Numbered from the stretch's first letter, positions 16,345-25,530 are shown. The stretch is 64,000 nucleotides of DNA from Paenibacillus massiliensis 2301065 = DSM 16942 (GCF_000377505.1 NZ_KB898197.1:112660-176659); one strand, 5' to 3'. The notes: a model not told the origin generated them from the letters alone. A program made the numbers and translations.

Positions 16345-17973
16345 ATGATCAGTACAAGCGGCGTAACGCTCCGTTATGGCAAGCGCCCACTTTTCGAGGA
16401 TGTTAATATCAAATTCACGCCTGGCAACTGTTACGGTCTGATTGGGGCCAACGGTGCTGGTAAATCTACGTTTCTGAAGATTCTCTCTGGCGAGATCGAG
16501 GCGAATTCCGGCGAGGTGCATATGACACCTGGCGAGCGCCTGGCCGTGCTGAAGCAGAACCATTATGAATATGATGAGTTCCCAGTGCTGGAGACAGTTA
16601 TTATGGGACATACACGTCTATATGACATTATGAAGGAAAAGGATGCACTCTATGCGAAGGCTGAATTCTCGGAAGAGGATGGCCTGCGTGCAGGGGAGCT
16701 GGAAGGCGAATTCGCCGAGCTGAATGGCTGGGATGCGGAGCCAGATGCCGCTGCCTTGCTGATTGGTCTGGGGATTCCTCGCGATCTGCATGATAAGCAA
16801 ATGTCTGAGCTGAGCGGTAACGAGAAGGTACGTGTCCTGCTCGCACAAGCGCTCTTCGGTCGTCCGAATAATCTGCTGCTTGACGAGCCTACGAACCATT
16901 TGGATCTCGAATCTATCCAATGGTTGGAGAATTTCCTGATGGACTATGAAGGTACCGTTATTGTGGTATCTCACGACCGTCACTTCCTGAATAAAGTATG
17001 TACGCATATTGCGGATATTGATTTTGGTAAAATCCAGATGTACGTGGGTAACTATGACTTCTGGTACGAATCCAGTCAACTCGCGCTGACATTGGCTCGC
17101 GACGCCAACAAGAAGAAGGAAGAGAAGATCAAGGAGCTGCAAGCCTTTATCCAACGCTTCTCGGCGAATGCCTCCAAGTCGAAGCAAGCGACTTCCCGGA
17201 AGAAGCAGCTCGACAAGATCACGCTGGACGATATTCGTCCATCGAACCGTAAGTATCCGTTCATTAACTTCAAGCCTGAGCGTGAGGCTGGCAAGCAATT
17301 GCTGACCGTAGACCGTCTGAGCAAGACGATCGAAGGCGAGCAGGTACTGAATGATTTCAGCATTGTCGTGAATAAAGGTGATAAGATTGCTTTCGTCGGA
17401 CCTAATGGCTTGCCGAAGACGACGCTCTTCGAAGTTCTGATGGGTGAGAAGGAAGCAGACGCTGGTGAGTACACCTGGGGTGTGACGACCAGTCAGGCTT
17501 ATTTCCCGAAGGACAACTCCCAATACTTTGACGAAGTCCAACTGAACCTCGTGGAGTGGCTGCGTCAATATTCCAAGGATCAAGATGAGACCTTCCTGCG
17601 TGGCTTCCTGGGACGTATGCTGTTCTCCGGCGAGGAAGCGCTGAAGAAGGCGAGTGTATTGTCTGGTGGCGAGAAGGTGCGTTGTATGCTGGCAAAAATG
17701 ATGCTTAACGGCGCTAACGTGCTCATCATGGAAGAGCCTACGAACCACTTGGATCTGGAATCCATTACTGCGCTCAATAACGGCTTGATTGATTTCGATG
17801 GTACACTGTTATTCACTTCGCATGACCATCAGTTCATTCAGACAATTGCGAACCGCATTGTGGAGATTACACCGAACGGGGTCATCGACCGTGTTATGAC
17901 GTACGATGAGTACCTGGAGAGCGATGAAGTCAAGCAGCTGCGTGAACGGATGTATCCAGTAGAGGCTAACTAA
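16345..17973 (+). CDS. ABC-F family ATPase (YbiT/YkpA type)
   Basis: Soluble twin-ATPase of 542 residues. ATG 16345 has AAAGGACGG 10 bases upstream. NBD1 is canonical: Walker A GANGAGKST (near 34), signature LSGNEKVRVLLAQ, Walker B LLLDEPTNHLD. A charged linker (about 245-310) joins NBD2, whose signature LSGGEKVR is intact. NBD2 Walker A reads GPNGLPKTT, with proline at residue 357 where glycine is expected. Its Walker B reads IMEEPTNHLD, with Glu463 in place of Asp. ABC-F proteins act on the ribosome rather than in transport; this group is not clearly tied to resistance. NBD2 may be weakly active. Confidence 0.9.
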   Translation: MISTSGVTLRYGKRPLFEDVNIKFTPGNCYGLIGANGAGKSTFLKILSGEIEANSGEVHMTPGERLAVLKQNHYEYDEFPVLETVIMGHTRLYDIMKEKDALYAKAEFSEEDGLRAGELEGEFAELNGWDAEPDAAALLIGLGIPRDLHDKQMSELSGNEKVRVLLAQALFGRPNNLLLDEPTNHLDLESIQWLENFLMDYEGTVIVVSHDRHFLNKVCTHIADIDFGKIQMYVGNYDFWYESSQLALTLARDANKKKEEKIKELQAFIQRFSANASKSKQATSRKKQLDKITLDDIRPSNRKYPFINFKPEREAGKQLLTVDRLSKTIEGEQVLNDFSIVVNKGDKIAFVGPNGLPKTTLFEVLMGEKEADAGEYTWGVTTSQAYFPKDNSQYFDEVQLNLVEWLRQYSKDQDETFLRGFLGRMLFSGEEALKKASVLSGGEKVRCMLAKMMLNGANVLIMEEPTNHLDLESITALNNGLIDFDGTLLFTSHDHQFIQTIANRIVEITPNGVIDRVMTYDEYLESDEVKQLRERMYPVEAN

Positions 17974-17997
17974 TTAGTGATCTGAATAGTAAGCTTA

Positions 17998-18040
17998 AGA
18001 CCTCAAGTTACTCCTACGAGTAGACTTGAGGTCTTTTTTT
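17998..18040 (+). terminator. Terminator after ABC-F gene
   Basis: AGACCTCAAG pairs perfectly with CTTGAGGTCT and is followed by seven Ts. Confidence 0.9.
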
Positions 18041-18093
18041 GATCTATCTTACCGTAGTTGTGCAATATATTACCGATCAATCTCCTCCTGTGC

Positions 18094-19275
18094 TTAGTTG
18101 ATGGAATGGCTGTTGCCCTTTTCTGCGTGTGCGTTCAGCTTAAATGAGCATGCAGAAGTAAGGATAGCCAGTAATATAATACTTCCTGCAAATCCACTAA
18201 TCTGCTCAATACCTGCATATTCAATCACGATCCCGCCACTTGCAGCACCTAGTGCCATACCCATATTCATTAATGCAGTGTTCAGGCTAAGTATGATCTC
18301 GGAGGACCGGGGCTGGAGCGTAATGAGATAGTATTGATTCGCTGGTGTCGTAGTCCATGTAGCTGCTCCCCATAGCAAAAGAATCACGAAAATTATGGGT
18401 GTGGAGACAGCCGCGAATGTAGATTTAAGCAAGAACAGCGCCGCAGCATGTAATGTCAGACTAATGATGATTGTACGTGCGGGTCCCCAGCGGTCAACTG
18501 CATAGCCTCCCAAGCGTGAGCCGATCAGAGCCGCTATTCCGAGGACGAGCAGGGAGGAGCTTATCATTTCCAGTGAAAAGTCCATCAGACTACTTAAGAG
18601 GGGAGCGATATATGCGAATACCATAGTGTATCCTAATATCCAGAACACCGTTGTAAGTAGCCCGGTAAGCATGCGTGAATCTCTCAAGAGAAGCCATTGC
18701 TCCTGCCATGTGAGCGCTATTGACCCTTCAAGCCTTGAAATGTACTGCTGAAGAAGAGCTGCGTTGACAAGTGCAGCGATGGCAAGGAATAGATAGATGT
18801 AGCGCCAATCCATATAGACGGACATCAGTGTTCCGAATGGTACTCCAAGCACCAGTGAGATGGAGAAGCCAGTAATGACAGTGGCGATCGCTCTACCTTG
18901 TTGTTGTTTGGGAGCGAGACGCGCTGCATAGCTTGTAGCTACAACCGTATATAATCCGCCACTTGCTGCCATGACAATACGGGACAGCATCAGTACTGCA
19001 AAGTTCATGCTGAGGAATGCAAGGATGCTCCCTGCAATAAATGCTATAAGGGAGTAGACAAGTACCTTTTTGCGCTCATAGCGTGCTGTTACCATGACAA
19101 GCACAAGGGCGCCAACGGCATAAGAGATAGAGTAAATTGTAATGAGTTGTCCCGCGGCCGCAATAGAGATTTGTAAGTCGCTTGCAATCAGCTCAAGGAT
19201 CCCCGATACGACAAATTCTGCTGTGCCTGTGATAAAGGCTCCTATCGCTAATAGATATACAGCTAGACGATTCAA
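18094..19275 (-). CDS. MFS transporter (AraJ/DHA1-like)
   Basis: Major facilitator of 393 residues with about twelve membrane segments. The start is set at TTG 19275 because AAAGGAGTG lies 8 bases upstream on the minus strand; the frame runs on to 19500 but would then overlap the LysR gene. ITGTAEFVVSGILELIASDL near the N-terminus is typical of the AraJ/YdhP sugar-efflux or drug-efflux DHA1 group, and GSRLGGYAVDRWGP marks the loop between halves. It is divergent from the LysR gene at 19399, its likely regulator. The substrate is unknown. Confidence 0.85.
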   Translation of the reverse strand: MNRLAVYLLAIGAFITGTAEFVVSGILELIASDLQISIAAAGQLITIYSISYAVGALVLVMVTARYERKKVLVYSLIAFIAGSILAFLSMNFAVLMLSRIVMAASGGLYTVVATSYAARLAPKQQQGRAIATVITGFSISLVLGVPFGTLMSVYMDWRYIYLFLAIAALVNAALLQQYISRLEGSIALTWQEQWLLLRDSRMLTGLLTTVFWILGYTMVFAYIAPLLSSLMDFSLEMISSSLLVLGIAALIGSRLGGYAVDRWGPARTIIISLTLHAAALFLLKSTFAAVSTPIIFVILLLWGAATWTTTPANQYYLITLQPRSSEIILSLNTALMNMGMALGAASGGIVIEYAGIEQISGFAGSIILLAILTSACSFKLNAHAEKGNSHSIN

Positions 19276-19398
19276 TGACTTCACTCCTTTTGTAGAAATT
19301 GCTGCTATGTAGCCTGCTACAACGATTGTGTTCATTTTAGCTGACATGTTATCATGAGGGAAATTCATGTTTTTAATGAAGGAGATGAGTAAATACTC

Positions 19399-20283
19399 AT
19401 GTCTATAGCGCGTTTCGAGGTTTTTGTGCACATTGCTGAGACTCGAAATTTCACTAAAGCAGCAGAGCGACTGAATATGACGCAATCCGCTGTAAGTCAT
19501 GCTATTGCAAGTCTGGAGAAAGAACTAGGGACGACACTGCTGATTCGCGACCGCAGGAAGGGGGTTATGCTGACGGAAGTGGGGCAGAAGGTGCTTGGCC
19601 ACATGCGAGAAATCTTGTGCCGAATGGAAATGATCCAGCAGGAAGCGGCTCTGGCAGCCAATCTGGAGACGGGGACAGTCCGCATTGGAACATTTGCAAG
19701 CGCATCTTCCTGCCTGCTGCCCAAGCTGTTATCCAGGTTTCAGAAGAAGCATCCGCATATTGAATTTCGATTTTATGAAGGCTCTTATGAAGAAATTACA
19801 GAGTGGCTGAATACAGGCGTGATTGACATCGGATTTGTGGTAGAGGAGGATTCACCAGTATTGTTCGACTGTGTGCCGCTGATTCAGGACAAGATGGTTC
19901 TGGGCTTCTCAGCCGAGCACAGATTCAATGGAAGAACCCAGATTTCCATGAAGGAGCTACAGGACGAGCCCTTTATTATGCCGACAGGCATGTATCAAGC
20001 TCATATTCTGGCCATGCTCGAGGAGATGAAGGTGCAACCGAAGATTCGCTTCGAAGTGTATGATTGTAACACCATCGCCAATATGGTTCAGGAGGGGCTT
20101 GGCATTACGATTGGGCCGGAGCTATTTCTGAAGACACAGCAGCATATCCAAGTGGGGTATCTGGATATTACCAGATGGCGTAATGTTGCTCTAGCATGCC
20201 CATCACAATCCAGTGCTTCGCCTGCTGCGAGAGCCTTCCTGGCAGTAGCTCAGGAGATTTTCCTACAGTCAACGGAAGCATGA
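19399..20283 (+). CDS. LysR-family transcriptional regulator
   Basis: Regulator of 294 residues: winged HTH at about 1-60 (FTKAAERLNMTQSAVSHAIASL), then a periplasmic-binding-like effector domain (about 90-290). AAGGAG precedes the ATG; an inverted repeat GAGTA-AA-TACTC (19387-19398) abuts the start codon and could be an autoregulatory contact. The divergent neighbour is the MFS exporter, the usual target arrangement. The effector is unknown. Confidence 0.92.
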   Translation: MSIARFEVFVHIAETRNFTKAAERLNMTQSAVSHAIASLEKELGTTLLIRDRRKGVMLTEVGQKVLGHMREILCRMEMIQQEAALAANLETGTVRIGTFASASSCLLPKLLSRFQKKHPHIEFRFYEGSYEEITEWLNTGVIDIGFVVEEDSPVLFDCVPLIQDKMVLGFSAEHRFNGRTQISMKELQDEPFIMPTGMYQAHILAMLEEMKVQPKIRFEVYDCNTIANMVQEGLGITIGPELFLKTQQHIQVGYLDITRWRNVALACPSQSSASPAARAFLAVAQEIFLQSTEA

Positions 20284-20329
20284 AGAAGAAGCTCCTACCT
20301 TTAATTCGGTTGGGAGCTTCTTCTTCATG
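20279..20329 (+). terminator. Terminator overlapping the LysR stop codon
   Basis: ATGAAGAAGAAGCTCC pairs with GGGAGCTTCTTCTTCAT in a long stem that begins at the stop codon itself. The symmetric A/T content allows use by the minus-strand gene at 20367 as well. Confidence 0.75.
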
Positions 20330-20366
20330 CTAACAGCTGTATGCAAATGTATGCAAAAGTTATACT

Positions 20367-20555
20367 TTATGATCCGCCGGTACGTCTGCGCTGATTGTTA
20401 GGCTTTTTGTTGTTCTGGCTCTTCAATGCCTTGGTCTGATTGCCCTGGAACCCGCCATTTTGTTTTTGGGAAGCGGCCAGCTTCTTCTCGGCCAGCTTCT
20501 GTCGAACGGCCTCAGCCAGGTCAATTTTACGGACTTCCTTCTGATTATCGCTCAT
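20367..20555 (-). CDS. Small basic hypothetical protein
   Basis: Protein of 62 residues. The ATG at 20555 follows ACAGGAGGAAC on the minus strand, which fixes the start; the frame is open to 20618. The N-terminal half is helical and charged (LAEAVRQKLAEKKLA); the C-terminal half is Asn/Gln/Lys/Arg-rich and likely disordered (KKPNNQRRRTGGS). No family recognised and no transmembrane segment. The basic tail could bind nucleic acid, but nothing proves this. Confidence 0.6.
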   Translation of the reverse strand: MSDNQKEVRKIDLAEAVRQKLAEKKLAASQKQNGGFQGNQTKALKSQNNKKPNNQRRRTGGS

Positions 20556-20767
20556 CCCTGTTCCTCCTGTAATGTCTAAGCTGTATTTCATTTTATACGT
20601 TTTTAAAAGGGGGGACAAGGGCTACAATGAATAAAGACTACCATGACGATGCTTGCCGTGTCGGGCCCCACCTATATCGCATGTTCAAGCTGTTCTGAAT
20701 AGCTTAATCATAAGTATTTGTCTAAGTCGTAGCTACCAACTTTTTGTTTAGAAGGAGTGTACTGCAA

Positions 20768-21670
20768 GTGACTGATGTGTATGGTGAAATTCGTAAAGGG
20801 GAGCGGGGCGCTTGGGTAAGTATTATCTCCTACATTGTGCTCTCGTCTCTGAAAGTGTTCTGCGGATACGTGTTCATGTCCAGTGCGCTCCTTGCTGACG
20901 GGTTCAACAATATGACGGATATTGTAGCGTCTGTAGCTGTGTTAATTGGTCTGCGCATATCCCAAAAACCACCAGATTCCGATCATACCTACGGGCATTT
21001 TCGGGCAGAGACCATAGCGGCCATGATCGCCTCCTTCATTATGGCTCTAGTCGGTATTCAGGTATTGGTGGAGGCGATTCGCTCTATATTTGAAGGAAGC
21101 AAGGCACAGCCGAGCATGCTGGCTGCAGTCGTCGCTGTAGTGAGTGCGCTGGCTATGGGAGGGGTATACCTCTACAACCGGAAGCTTGCTCGTGAGATCA
21201 AAAGCCAGGCACTCATGGCAGCAGCGAAGGATAATCTGTCAGATGCGCTTGTCAGCATAGGAGCGGCCATAGGCATTTTTGCATCCCAATTCGGCTTCCC
21301 CTGGATGGACACGGTTGCTGCCATTGCAGTCGGGCTTATGATCTGTTATACGGCATGGGGAATTTTCCGTGATTCCACACACTCGCTAACGGACGGCTTT
21401 GATGAGAAACATTTGTCGGTACTGCGCGGTACGATCTCCAAAACACCAGGCGTAGAGAGCATTCGAGACGTAAAGGCACGTGTGCATGGCAGTCATGTCA
21501 TGGTCGATGTGGTGATTGAGGTTGATCCGACACTTACGCTCATTGAAGGGCATGAGATTAGTGACCAAATTGAAGAGCGCTTGAAGAAATTCCATAATAC
21601 GATGCATGTACATGTGCATGTGGAGCCTAGAGCGAGTGAGCATATAAGCTCTACCCAGCTCCAGCACTAG
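20768..21670 (+). CDS. Cation diffusion facilitator metal exporter
   Basis: CDF transporter of 300 residues. GTG 20768 is chosen since AAGGAGTG lies 9 bases upstream. Six membrane helices span residues 20-200. Metal-site aspartates appear in LLADGFNNMTD (helix 2) and AAAKDNLSDA (helix 5), with DHTYGHFRAET between helices 2 and 3. A cytoplasmic ferredoxin-like domain (about 205-290) ends in a His-rich stretch (HVHVHVEP). Such proteins export Zn, Mn, Fe or Co in exchange for protons. The DD motifs resemble Mn/Fe-type members, but selectivity is uncertain. Confidence 0.88.
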   Translation: MTDVYGEIRKGERGAWVSIISYIVLSSLKVFCGYVFMSSALLADGFNNMTDIVASVAVLIGLRISQKPPDSDHTYGHFRAETIAAMIASFIMALVGIQVLVEAIRSIFEGSKAQPSMLAAVVAVVSALAMGGVYLYNRKLAREIKSQALMAAAKDNLSDALVSIGAAIGIFASQFGFPWMDTVAAIAVGLMICYTAWGIFRDSTHSLTDGFDEKHLSVLRGTISKTPGVESIRDVKARVHGSHVMVDVVIEVDPTLTLIEGHEISDQIEERLKKFHNTMHVHVHVEPRASEHISSTQLQH

Positions 21671-21788
21671 CATCTTGGCCAGGTTACCAACCTGAAATCA
21701 TACTGGGCCAAGGCACACTAGGTAAGGGCAGCATGTTTTCCTACTGAATGGAGTGCAGACAGGCTGTCTGGGTGCATATAGTAAGCTA

Positions 21789-21828
21789 AGAAGAGTCTCC
21801 GCGGATGATCGCGGAGACTCTTCTTTTG
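21789..21828 (+). terminator. Terminator after CDF gene
   Basis: AGAAGAGTCTCCGCG pairs perfectly with CGCGGAGACTCTTCT around GATGAT and is followed by TTT. Confidence 0.85.
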
Positions 21829-21923
21829 CATCCATTGATGATCCCACTGTTCAGATGTGGCAGGCTTTCCGGTTATTTGAGTACTCCAGTAGTTCAGTAG
21901 TTCACATCCTGTCGTTTCACTTT

Positions 21924-21989
21924 TCCTGCAACAGATTAATAACAAGGTAGGTATATGGGGAATGGAAATACCCTCCTGCAACAGATTAA
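21924..21989 (+). repeat. Pair of 16-base direct repeats in a 620-base gap
   Basis: TCCTGCAACAGATTAA occurs at 21924-21939 and 21974-21989. The gap from 21671 to 22292 otherwise holds the CDF terminator, a possible promoter around 22110-22145 (TATAAT at 22138) for the NlpC gene, and no gene that I can support. Confidence 0.6.
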
Positions 21990-22292
21990 CCCGTAATTAC
22001 CGATATACATAACAGCGGGATACATAAAAAGACAAGTTATCAGATTGCAGAAGAACATGGGTAATTGGGATCACATCCTCAATGTATGTGTCTTTTTTTG
22101 TGACTTTTGCATCATGCTTATATTCCTTGTGCTTGACTATAATGAGGTCAGATGGGGAGTATTTCACGATATTTGCATGAATTATGTACGGAGAAGCATG
22201 GTGAGACGGTGATTAGCTAAGTACACGGATGTTCGGCATCCTGCAGCATGTCTTGTCAAGATTCGTGAAGTAATCGGGAGGTTAGGAACAGC

Positions 22293-23504
22293 ATGAACAA
22301 ACGCGTTTGGGGAACACTTGCAGTTGCTGCGGCATTATGGTCAGTTATGGATGTGACTTCAAGCAGTCATGTCTCAGCGGCTGCTGTCACGATCCCGGCA
22401 GGGGAACAGGGAATCATACAGGCACCGGTACGGGTACGAATCTCTCCTTCCATGGAAGGGGACACACTGAGCTTTCTGAGTCAGGGTGATAAGGTGACCG
22501 TATTGGAAAAGACAGTGAATCAGTGGTATAAGGTCAAGACGGCTGATGGAACCATAGGCTACACGAGCATCTCGGAAAAGTACATACTGCCTGTCGGGAA
22601 GGCTGGAGTCAGCGTGTCCGGCGCATCTTCCACAGCATCCCGTGCAGTGGCGGTACCAAGTGCGGCAACAAGCACTAATGGCGCATCCTCGGCAACATCT
22701 ACAGCAGGACAAGCTGTAGCCACCATTCAATCTGCGGTCAACCTGAGAAGTGAGCCTGCCAACACAGGAGCCATTCTCGGATTGCTTAGCCCCGGACAGC
22801 AGGTGAAGCTGCTGGACACCAGTAATAAATATTGGTTCAAGATCGCTACTGATGCGGGAGTCACCGGTTATGTAGGAGCATCGGACAAATTCATCAAAGC
22901 AGGAATCGTACCCGTTGCTACCAATGCTAGCTCAGTAAATGTGAACTCCGGCTCAGGGCAGAATGTGGCTGTGCCAGCATTTTCCGCTGCTACCGTACCA
23001 GCCTACCAGCCCGTGGTGATGCGGGAGGAAGGAATCTACAGAGGTCGTGATGTAGATACGGCAATTGAGCAGATGATTAGTACGGGAATGACGTATCTGG
23101 GGACACCGTATGAGTATGGTTCGGACCGTAACTCGACGGCCACCTTCGATTGCTCTGCATTTACGCAGCGTATTTTTCTGGAAAGCATGGGTCTACTACT
23201 TCCGGGAGATTCCAGATCGCAGGGGAACTGGGTTAGACAGAATAGCCAGCCAGTACTGGATATATCGGAGCTGAAGCGAGGGGATCTGGTCTTCTTTCGG
23301 GATTATGCGGTTCCAGCAGGAGATGGCCTTATTCAGCCTGATCCGTTCTCGCAGACCATTACCCATGTAGCTGTGTACTTGGGAGATTCACGCTTGCTTC
23401 ACACCTTCTCTGTAGCAGCAGGTGGGGTGAAGGTAACAGATTTTAGCCAATCATGGCAGGATCGCTTCCTCTATGGTGGAAGTGTAGTAGATCGGGTGCT
23501 CTAA
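22293..23504 (+). CDS. Secreted NlpC/P60 endopeptidase with two SH3 domains
   Basis: Cell-wall hydrolase of 403 residues. Order: signal peptide (about 1-30), bacterial SH3 domain 1 (about 38-100), Ser/Thr/Ala linker, SH3 domain 2 (about 145-205), linker, NlpC/P60 domain (about 258-400). The catalytic cysteine is C287 (TFDCSAF) and the histidine H358 (ITHVAVY). SH3 domains bind peptidoglycan; the enzyme cuts peptide stems. GGGAGG lies before ATG 22293. Single gene with its own terminator. Confidence 0.92.
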   Translation: MNKRVWGTLAVAAALWSVMDVTSSSHVSAAAVTIPAGEQGIIQAPVRVRISPSMEGDTLSFLSQGDKVTVLEKTVNQWYKVKTADGTIGYTSISEKYILPVGKAGVSVSGASSTASRAVAVPSAATSTNGASSATSTAGQAVATIQSAVNLRSEPANTGAILGLLSPGQQVKLLDTSNKYWFKIATDAGVTGYVGASDKFIKAGIVPVATNASSVNVNSGSGQNVAVPAFSAATVPAYQPVVMREEGIYRGRDVDTAIEQMISTGMTYLGTPYEYGSDRNSTATFDCSAFTQRIFLESMGLLLPGDSRSQGNWVRQNSQPVLDISELKRGDLVFFRDYAVPAGDGLIQPDPFSQTITHVAVYLGDSRLLHTFSVAAGGVKVTDFSQSWQDRFLYGGSVVDRVL

Positions 23505-23530
23505 TTGCAGCAGCCTTGGTCCTTCGAATT

Positions 23531-23567
23531 ACTTCGGGGCCCGTAACGGGCTTCCGAAGTTTTTTTG
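23531..23567 (+). terminator. Terminator after NlpC/P60 gene
   Basis: ACTTCGG and GCCCG arms pair with CGGGC and CCGAAGT, followed by seven Ts. Confidence 0.85.
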
Positions 23568-23584
23568 GATAAAGAATCTATAAG

Positions 23585-23655
23585 TTTTCAGCGGAGCTGA
23601 ACCATTCGAACATCCTAGGAAGAACTTCCGCTAAGTGCGGTCTGTCTTCTGTGAA
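23585..23655 (+). repeat. Interspersed ~70-base element, copy A
   Basis: This intergenic segment aligns along its whole length with 50631-50700. Shared blocks include TTTTCA.CGG.GCTGAAC at the left and CTAAGTGCGG.CTGTCTTC then TGTGAA at the right. Both copies lie between a terminator and the start of a membrane-protein gene. Function unknown. Confidence 0.7.
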
Positions 23656-23783
23656 AGTACGTCCAGAGGCGTCTTTCTCATCTTCCTCATTGGTGTCGAA
23701 CCTTTGTTTCGGGCTAACACCCAGAGGGTAACTAGAATATACATAATGGAGAGCACGCCCAGATTGGAAAGAGAGGTTACGTC

Positions 23784-24281
23784 ATGTTAATGGAAATTAG
23801 TGTTTTTATTATTGCTTTGGCTTTTGTAGTGCTGGTGCTGTATTTGGTCAAGACCTTGAAAGCCGCGCAGGGCTCCCTGGACCGGGTATCCGTTACGCTG
23901 GAAGAGGTACAGAAGACAGTAGATGAGCTAAGCTACGAGGTCAAGCAGACGATTCGTCATGCGAATGGCATTACAGCGGATGTAGAGCAAAAGATGAAGA
24001 AGATCGACCCTATTATTACATCCGTAGAAAATCTGGGCGAGGTACTTAGTGAGCTGACCTCTGCAGCCAAGCAGGCGTCTGCTACATTGATGAATCGATT
24101 TCAAAAGCCCAAGCAAAAAGATGTAGCCTCTACAGCTATAGTGTCGCCACAGCCTCCTGTTCCTGAGAGCCAACCATTACCTCAGGATCGCGTCATCGGA
24201 GGAGAACCCCGAAAAGCAGGCCCTGAATGGTTAACGTACGTAGATATTGCTGCTGGTGTGTGGCAAAAAATGCGGCGTTAG
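23784..24281 (+). CDS. DUF948 membrane-anchored coiled-coil protein
   Basis: Protein of 165 residues: an N-terminal membrane helix (about 4-24), then a predicted coiled coil with heptad-like spacing (LDRVSVTLEEVQKTVDELSYEV, broken here after 20 residues in the family motif), then a Pro-rich disordered tail. It matches the DUF948/YtxG type, general-stress-linked in Bacillus. GAGAGG precedes the ATG. Neighbours are an NlpC hydrolase and a secreted protein, consistent with an envelope role. The exact function is unknown. Confidence 0.8.
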   Translation: MLMEISVFIIALAFVVLVLYLVKTLKAAQGSLDRVSVTLEEVQKTVDELSYEVKQTIRHANGITADVEQKMKKIDPIITSVENLGEVLSELTSAAKQASATLMNRFQKPKQKDVASTAIVSPQPPVPESQPLPQDRVIGGEPRKAGPEWLTYVDIAAGVWQKMRR

Positions 24282-24341
24282 CAGGGTAGCGGCGGTGTGA
24301 CGGTGCTCAGAACCATCATTCCATTGAAAGGGTGAGATACG

Positions 24342-24869
24342 ATGATACAACTACTTCTTTGGCTAGGTTTGCTTTCTCCCTTTTCCGCTCAGGAAACGGT
24401 TCAGGCTACGGCTCCGCCGTATGCAGCCGGAAAAATAACACACGCTGTGGACGTTCGTGGTACAAGTGTAACTGGTGCAGTCTATGAGGAACGCTTTGAG
24501 ACGTTAAATGATATTTCCCTTGATGATCGGACAGAGGATGTTCTACAGAAGAAAGGCCAGCCGATCCGTACGTATGAGGACCCTATTCTGCGCTCTACTG
24601 AATATCACTATGAGGATGTGGTCGTCGGCGTTCGGGATGGCTACGTCAATTACGTACATGTGGACAATAGCTCTGTACGGGTGAAGGTGAATGACCGCTG
24701 GCTACCGCTGGACCGTAGCACGTTGGATCATGAGCTGGGAGGTGCTCAGTTCACTGCAGAGGATGGAGAGGTATACATTCGGGGGCATCATGCCATCAAG
24801 GTATACACGGATCAAGACAGCGGGGAATTAAAGGCTGTTGAATTGTTTGACGAAACCTCATCACCTTGA
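24342..24869 (+). CDS. Secreted hypothetical protein
   Basis: Protein of 175 residues with an N-terminal hydrophobic signal (MIQLLLWLGLLSPFSA) and a polar, beta-rich remainder containing DVLQKKGQP and DPILRSTEYHYEDVVVGV. AAAGGGTGAG lies before ATG 24342. The middle resembles SmpA/OmlA-like beta modules (a repeated pattern of a short helix, KKGxP and a paired strand), but this is only suggestive. It is probably extracytoplasmic. It sits between the DUF948 gene and a general stress gene. Confidence 0.65.
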   Translation: MIQLLLWLGLLSPFSAQETVQATAPPYAAGKITHAVDVRGTSVTGAVYEERFETLNDISLDDRTEDVLQKKGQPIRTYEDPILRSTEYHYEDVVVGVRDGYVNYVHVDNSSVRVKVNDRWLPLDRSTLDHELGGAQFTAEDGEVYIRGHHAIKVYTDQDSGELKAVELFDETSSP

Positions 24870-24870
24870 C

Positions 24871-24895
24871 GTTTCAGAATGAGACGGACGGGTTA
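24871..24895 (+). promoter_or_regulatory. Sigma-B-like promoter before general stress gene
   Basis: GTTTCA (24871-24876), a 13-base spacer and GGGTTA (24890-24895) fit the Bacillus sigma-B pattern GTTTAA-N12-15-GGGTAT. It lies about 117 bases before the general stress gene at 25012, and the same two hexamers recur before rsbV at 33062. Confidence 0.55.
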
Positions 24896-25011
24896 ATGTT
24901 ACAACGTGAGGATGCACCTCCAGGGTCATCCAAGCAAGTATCTTACATCCATCCCTGAAGTGGGATGAAATATACGAGATACTGAATTTTGTAACAGGGA
25001 GAGTGAGAAAA

Positions 25012-25356
25012 ATGAATTCAACGAATGCTCAAGCTTATGCAAAAGTGGTGGAGAATGGAGTTCAAGCGGTAGAGACAGTCAAGGAGCTGCGCAACGCTGG
25101 CTACCGTTATGAGGATGTATACGTGCTGGCTCATAGTCAGGATCGTACGGATCGCATTGCAGACACCGTAGATGCGAATGAGATTGGCATCAAGGAAGAA
25201 GGCGTTTTTGACTCTCTGGCGAATCTGTTCCGTTCTCGTGGTGATGAGCTGCGTGCCAAAATCGTCTCGATGGGCTTCCAGCAATCCGAGGCTGAATTTT
25301 ACGAAAAAGAACTGGATCTTGGCAAGGTGCTCGTCATCGCCAAGGCCAAGCCATAA
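25012..25356 (+). CDS. General stress protein (GSP17M/YflT-like)
   Basis: Cytoplasmic protein of 114 residues. ATG 25012 is preferred over GTG 25003 because GGGAG lies 9 bases before it. The N-terminal half has the GSP17M pattern (AQAYAKVVENGVQAVETVKEL, shortened here; then YRYEDVYVLAHSQDRTDRIAD), the C-terminal half an alpha-beta repeat ending in KVLVIAKAKP. Its relative YflT in Bacillus subtilis belongs to the sigma-B general stress regulon. A sigma-B-like promoter lies upstream and the sigma-B operon begins 0.2 kb downstream. The biochemical role is unknown. Confidence 0.8.
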   Translation: MNSTNAQAYAKVVENGVQAVETVKELRNAGYRYEDVYVLAHSQDRTDRIADTVDANEIGIKEEGVFDSLANLFRSRGDELRAKIVSMGFQQSEAEFYEKELDLGKVLVIAKAKP

Positions 25357-25404
25357 TATGTTGCGACCGCATTCTTCACGGTGCCTGGGTACGGTCGATA
25401 ACTG

Positions 25405-25459
25405 AAAAACATAGATAAGGAATGGGATTCCAGCAATCCCATTCCTTATCTATGTTTTT
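25405..25459. terminator. Terminator between stress gene and rsbY
   Basis: AAAACATAGATAAGGAATGG pairs with CCATTCCTTATCTATGTTTT in a near-perfect stem of over 20 pairs with a small loop, then a T-run. Confidence 0.9.
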
Positions 25460-25530
25460 CATATTTAAACCTACAGGATCAGAAGTTATAGTTATATATA
25501 GAACTCCAACCAGATATAAAGGAGACATCC

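Noticed and set aside
16618..17748. A 376-codon minus-strand frame opposite the ABC-F gene.
   Set aside because: It is antisense to a well-conserved gene in a frame expected to stay open by codon bias; no ribosome site or family resemblance.
22021..22100. AAAAAGACA/TGTCTTTTT inverted repeat as a terminator.
   Set aside because: The loop is over 50 bases and no gene ends just before it; the T-run alone is not convincing.
22374..22730. Minus-strand frame opposite the NlpC/P60 gene.
   Set aside because: Cys/Arg-rich shadow of the Ser/Thr/Ala-rich linker with no own signals.
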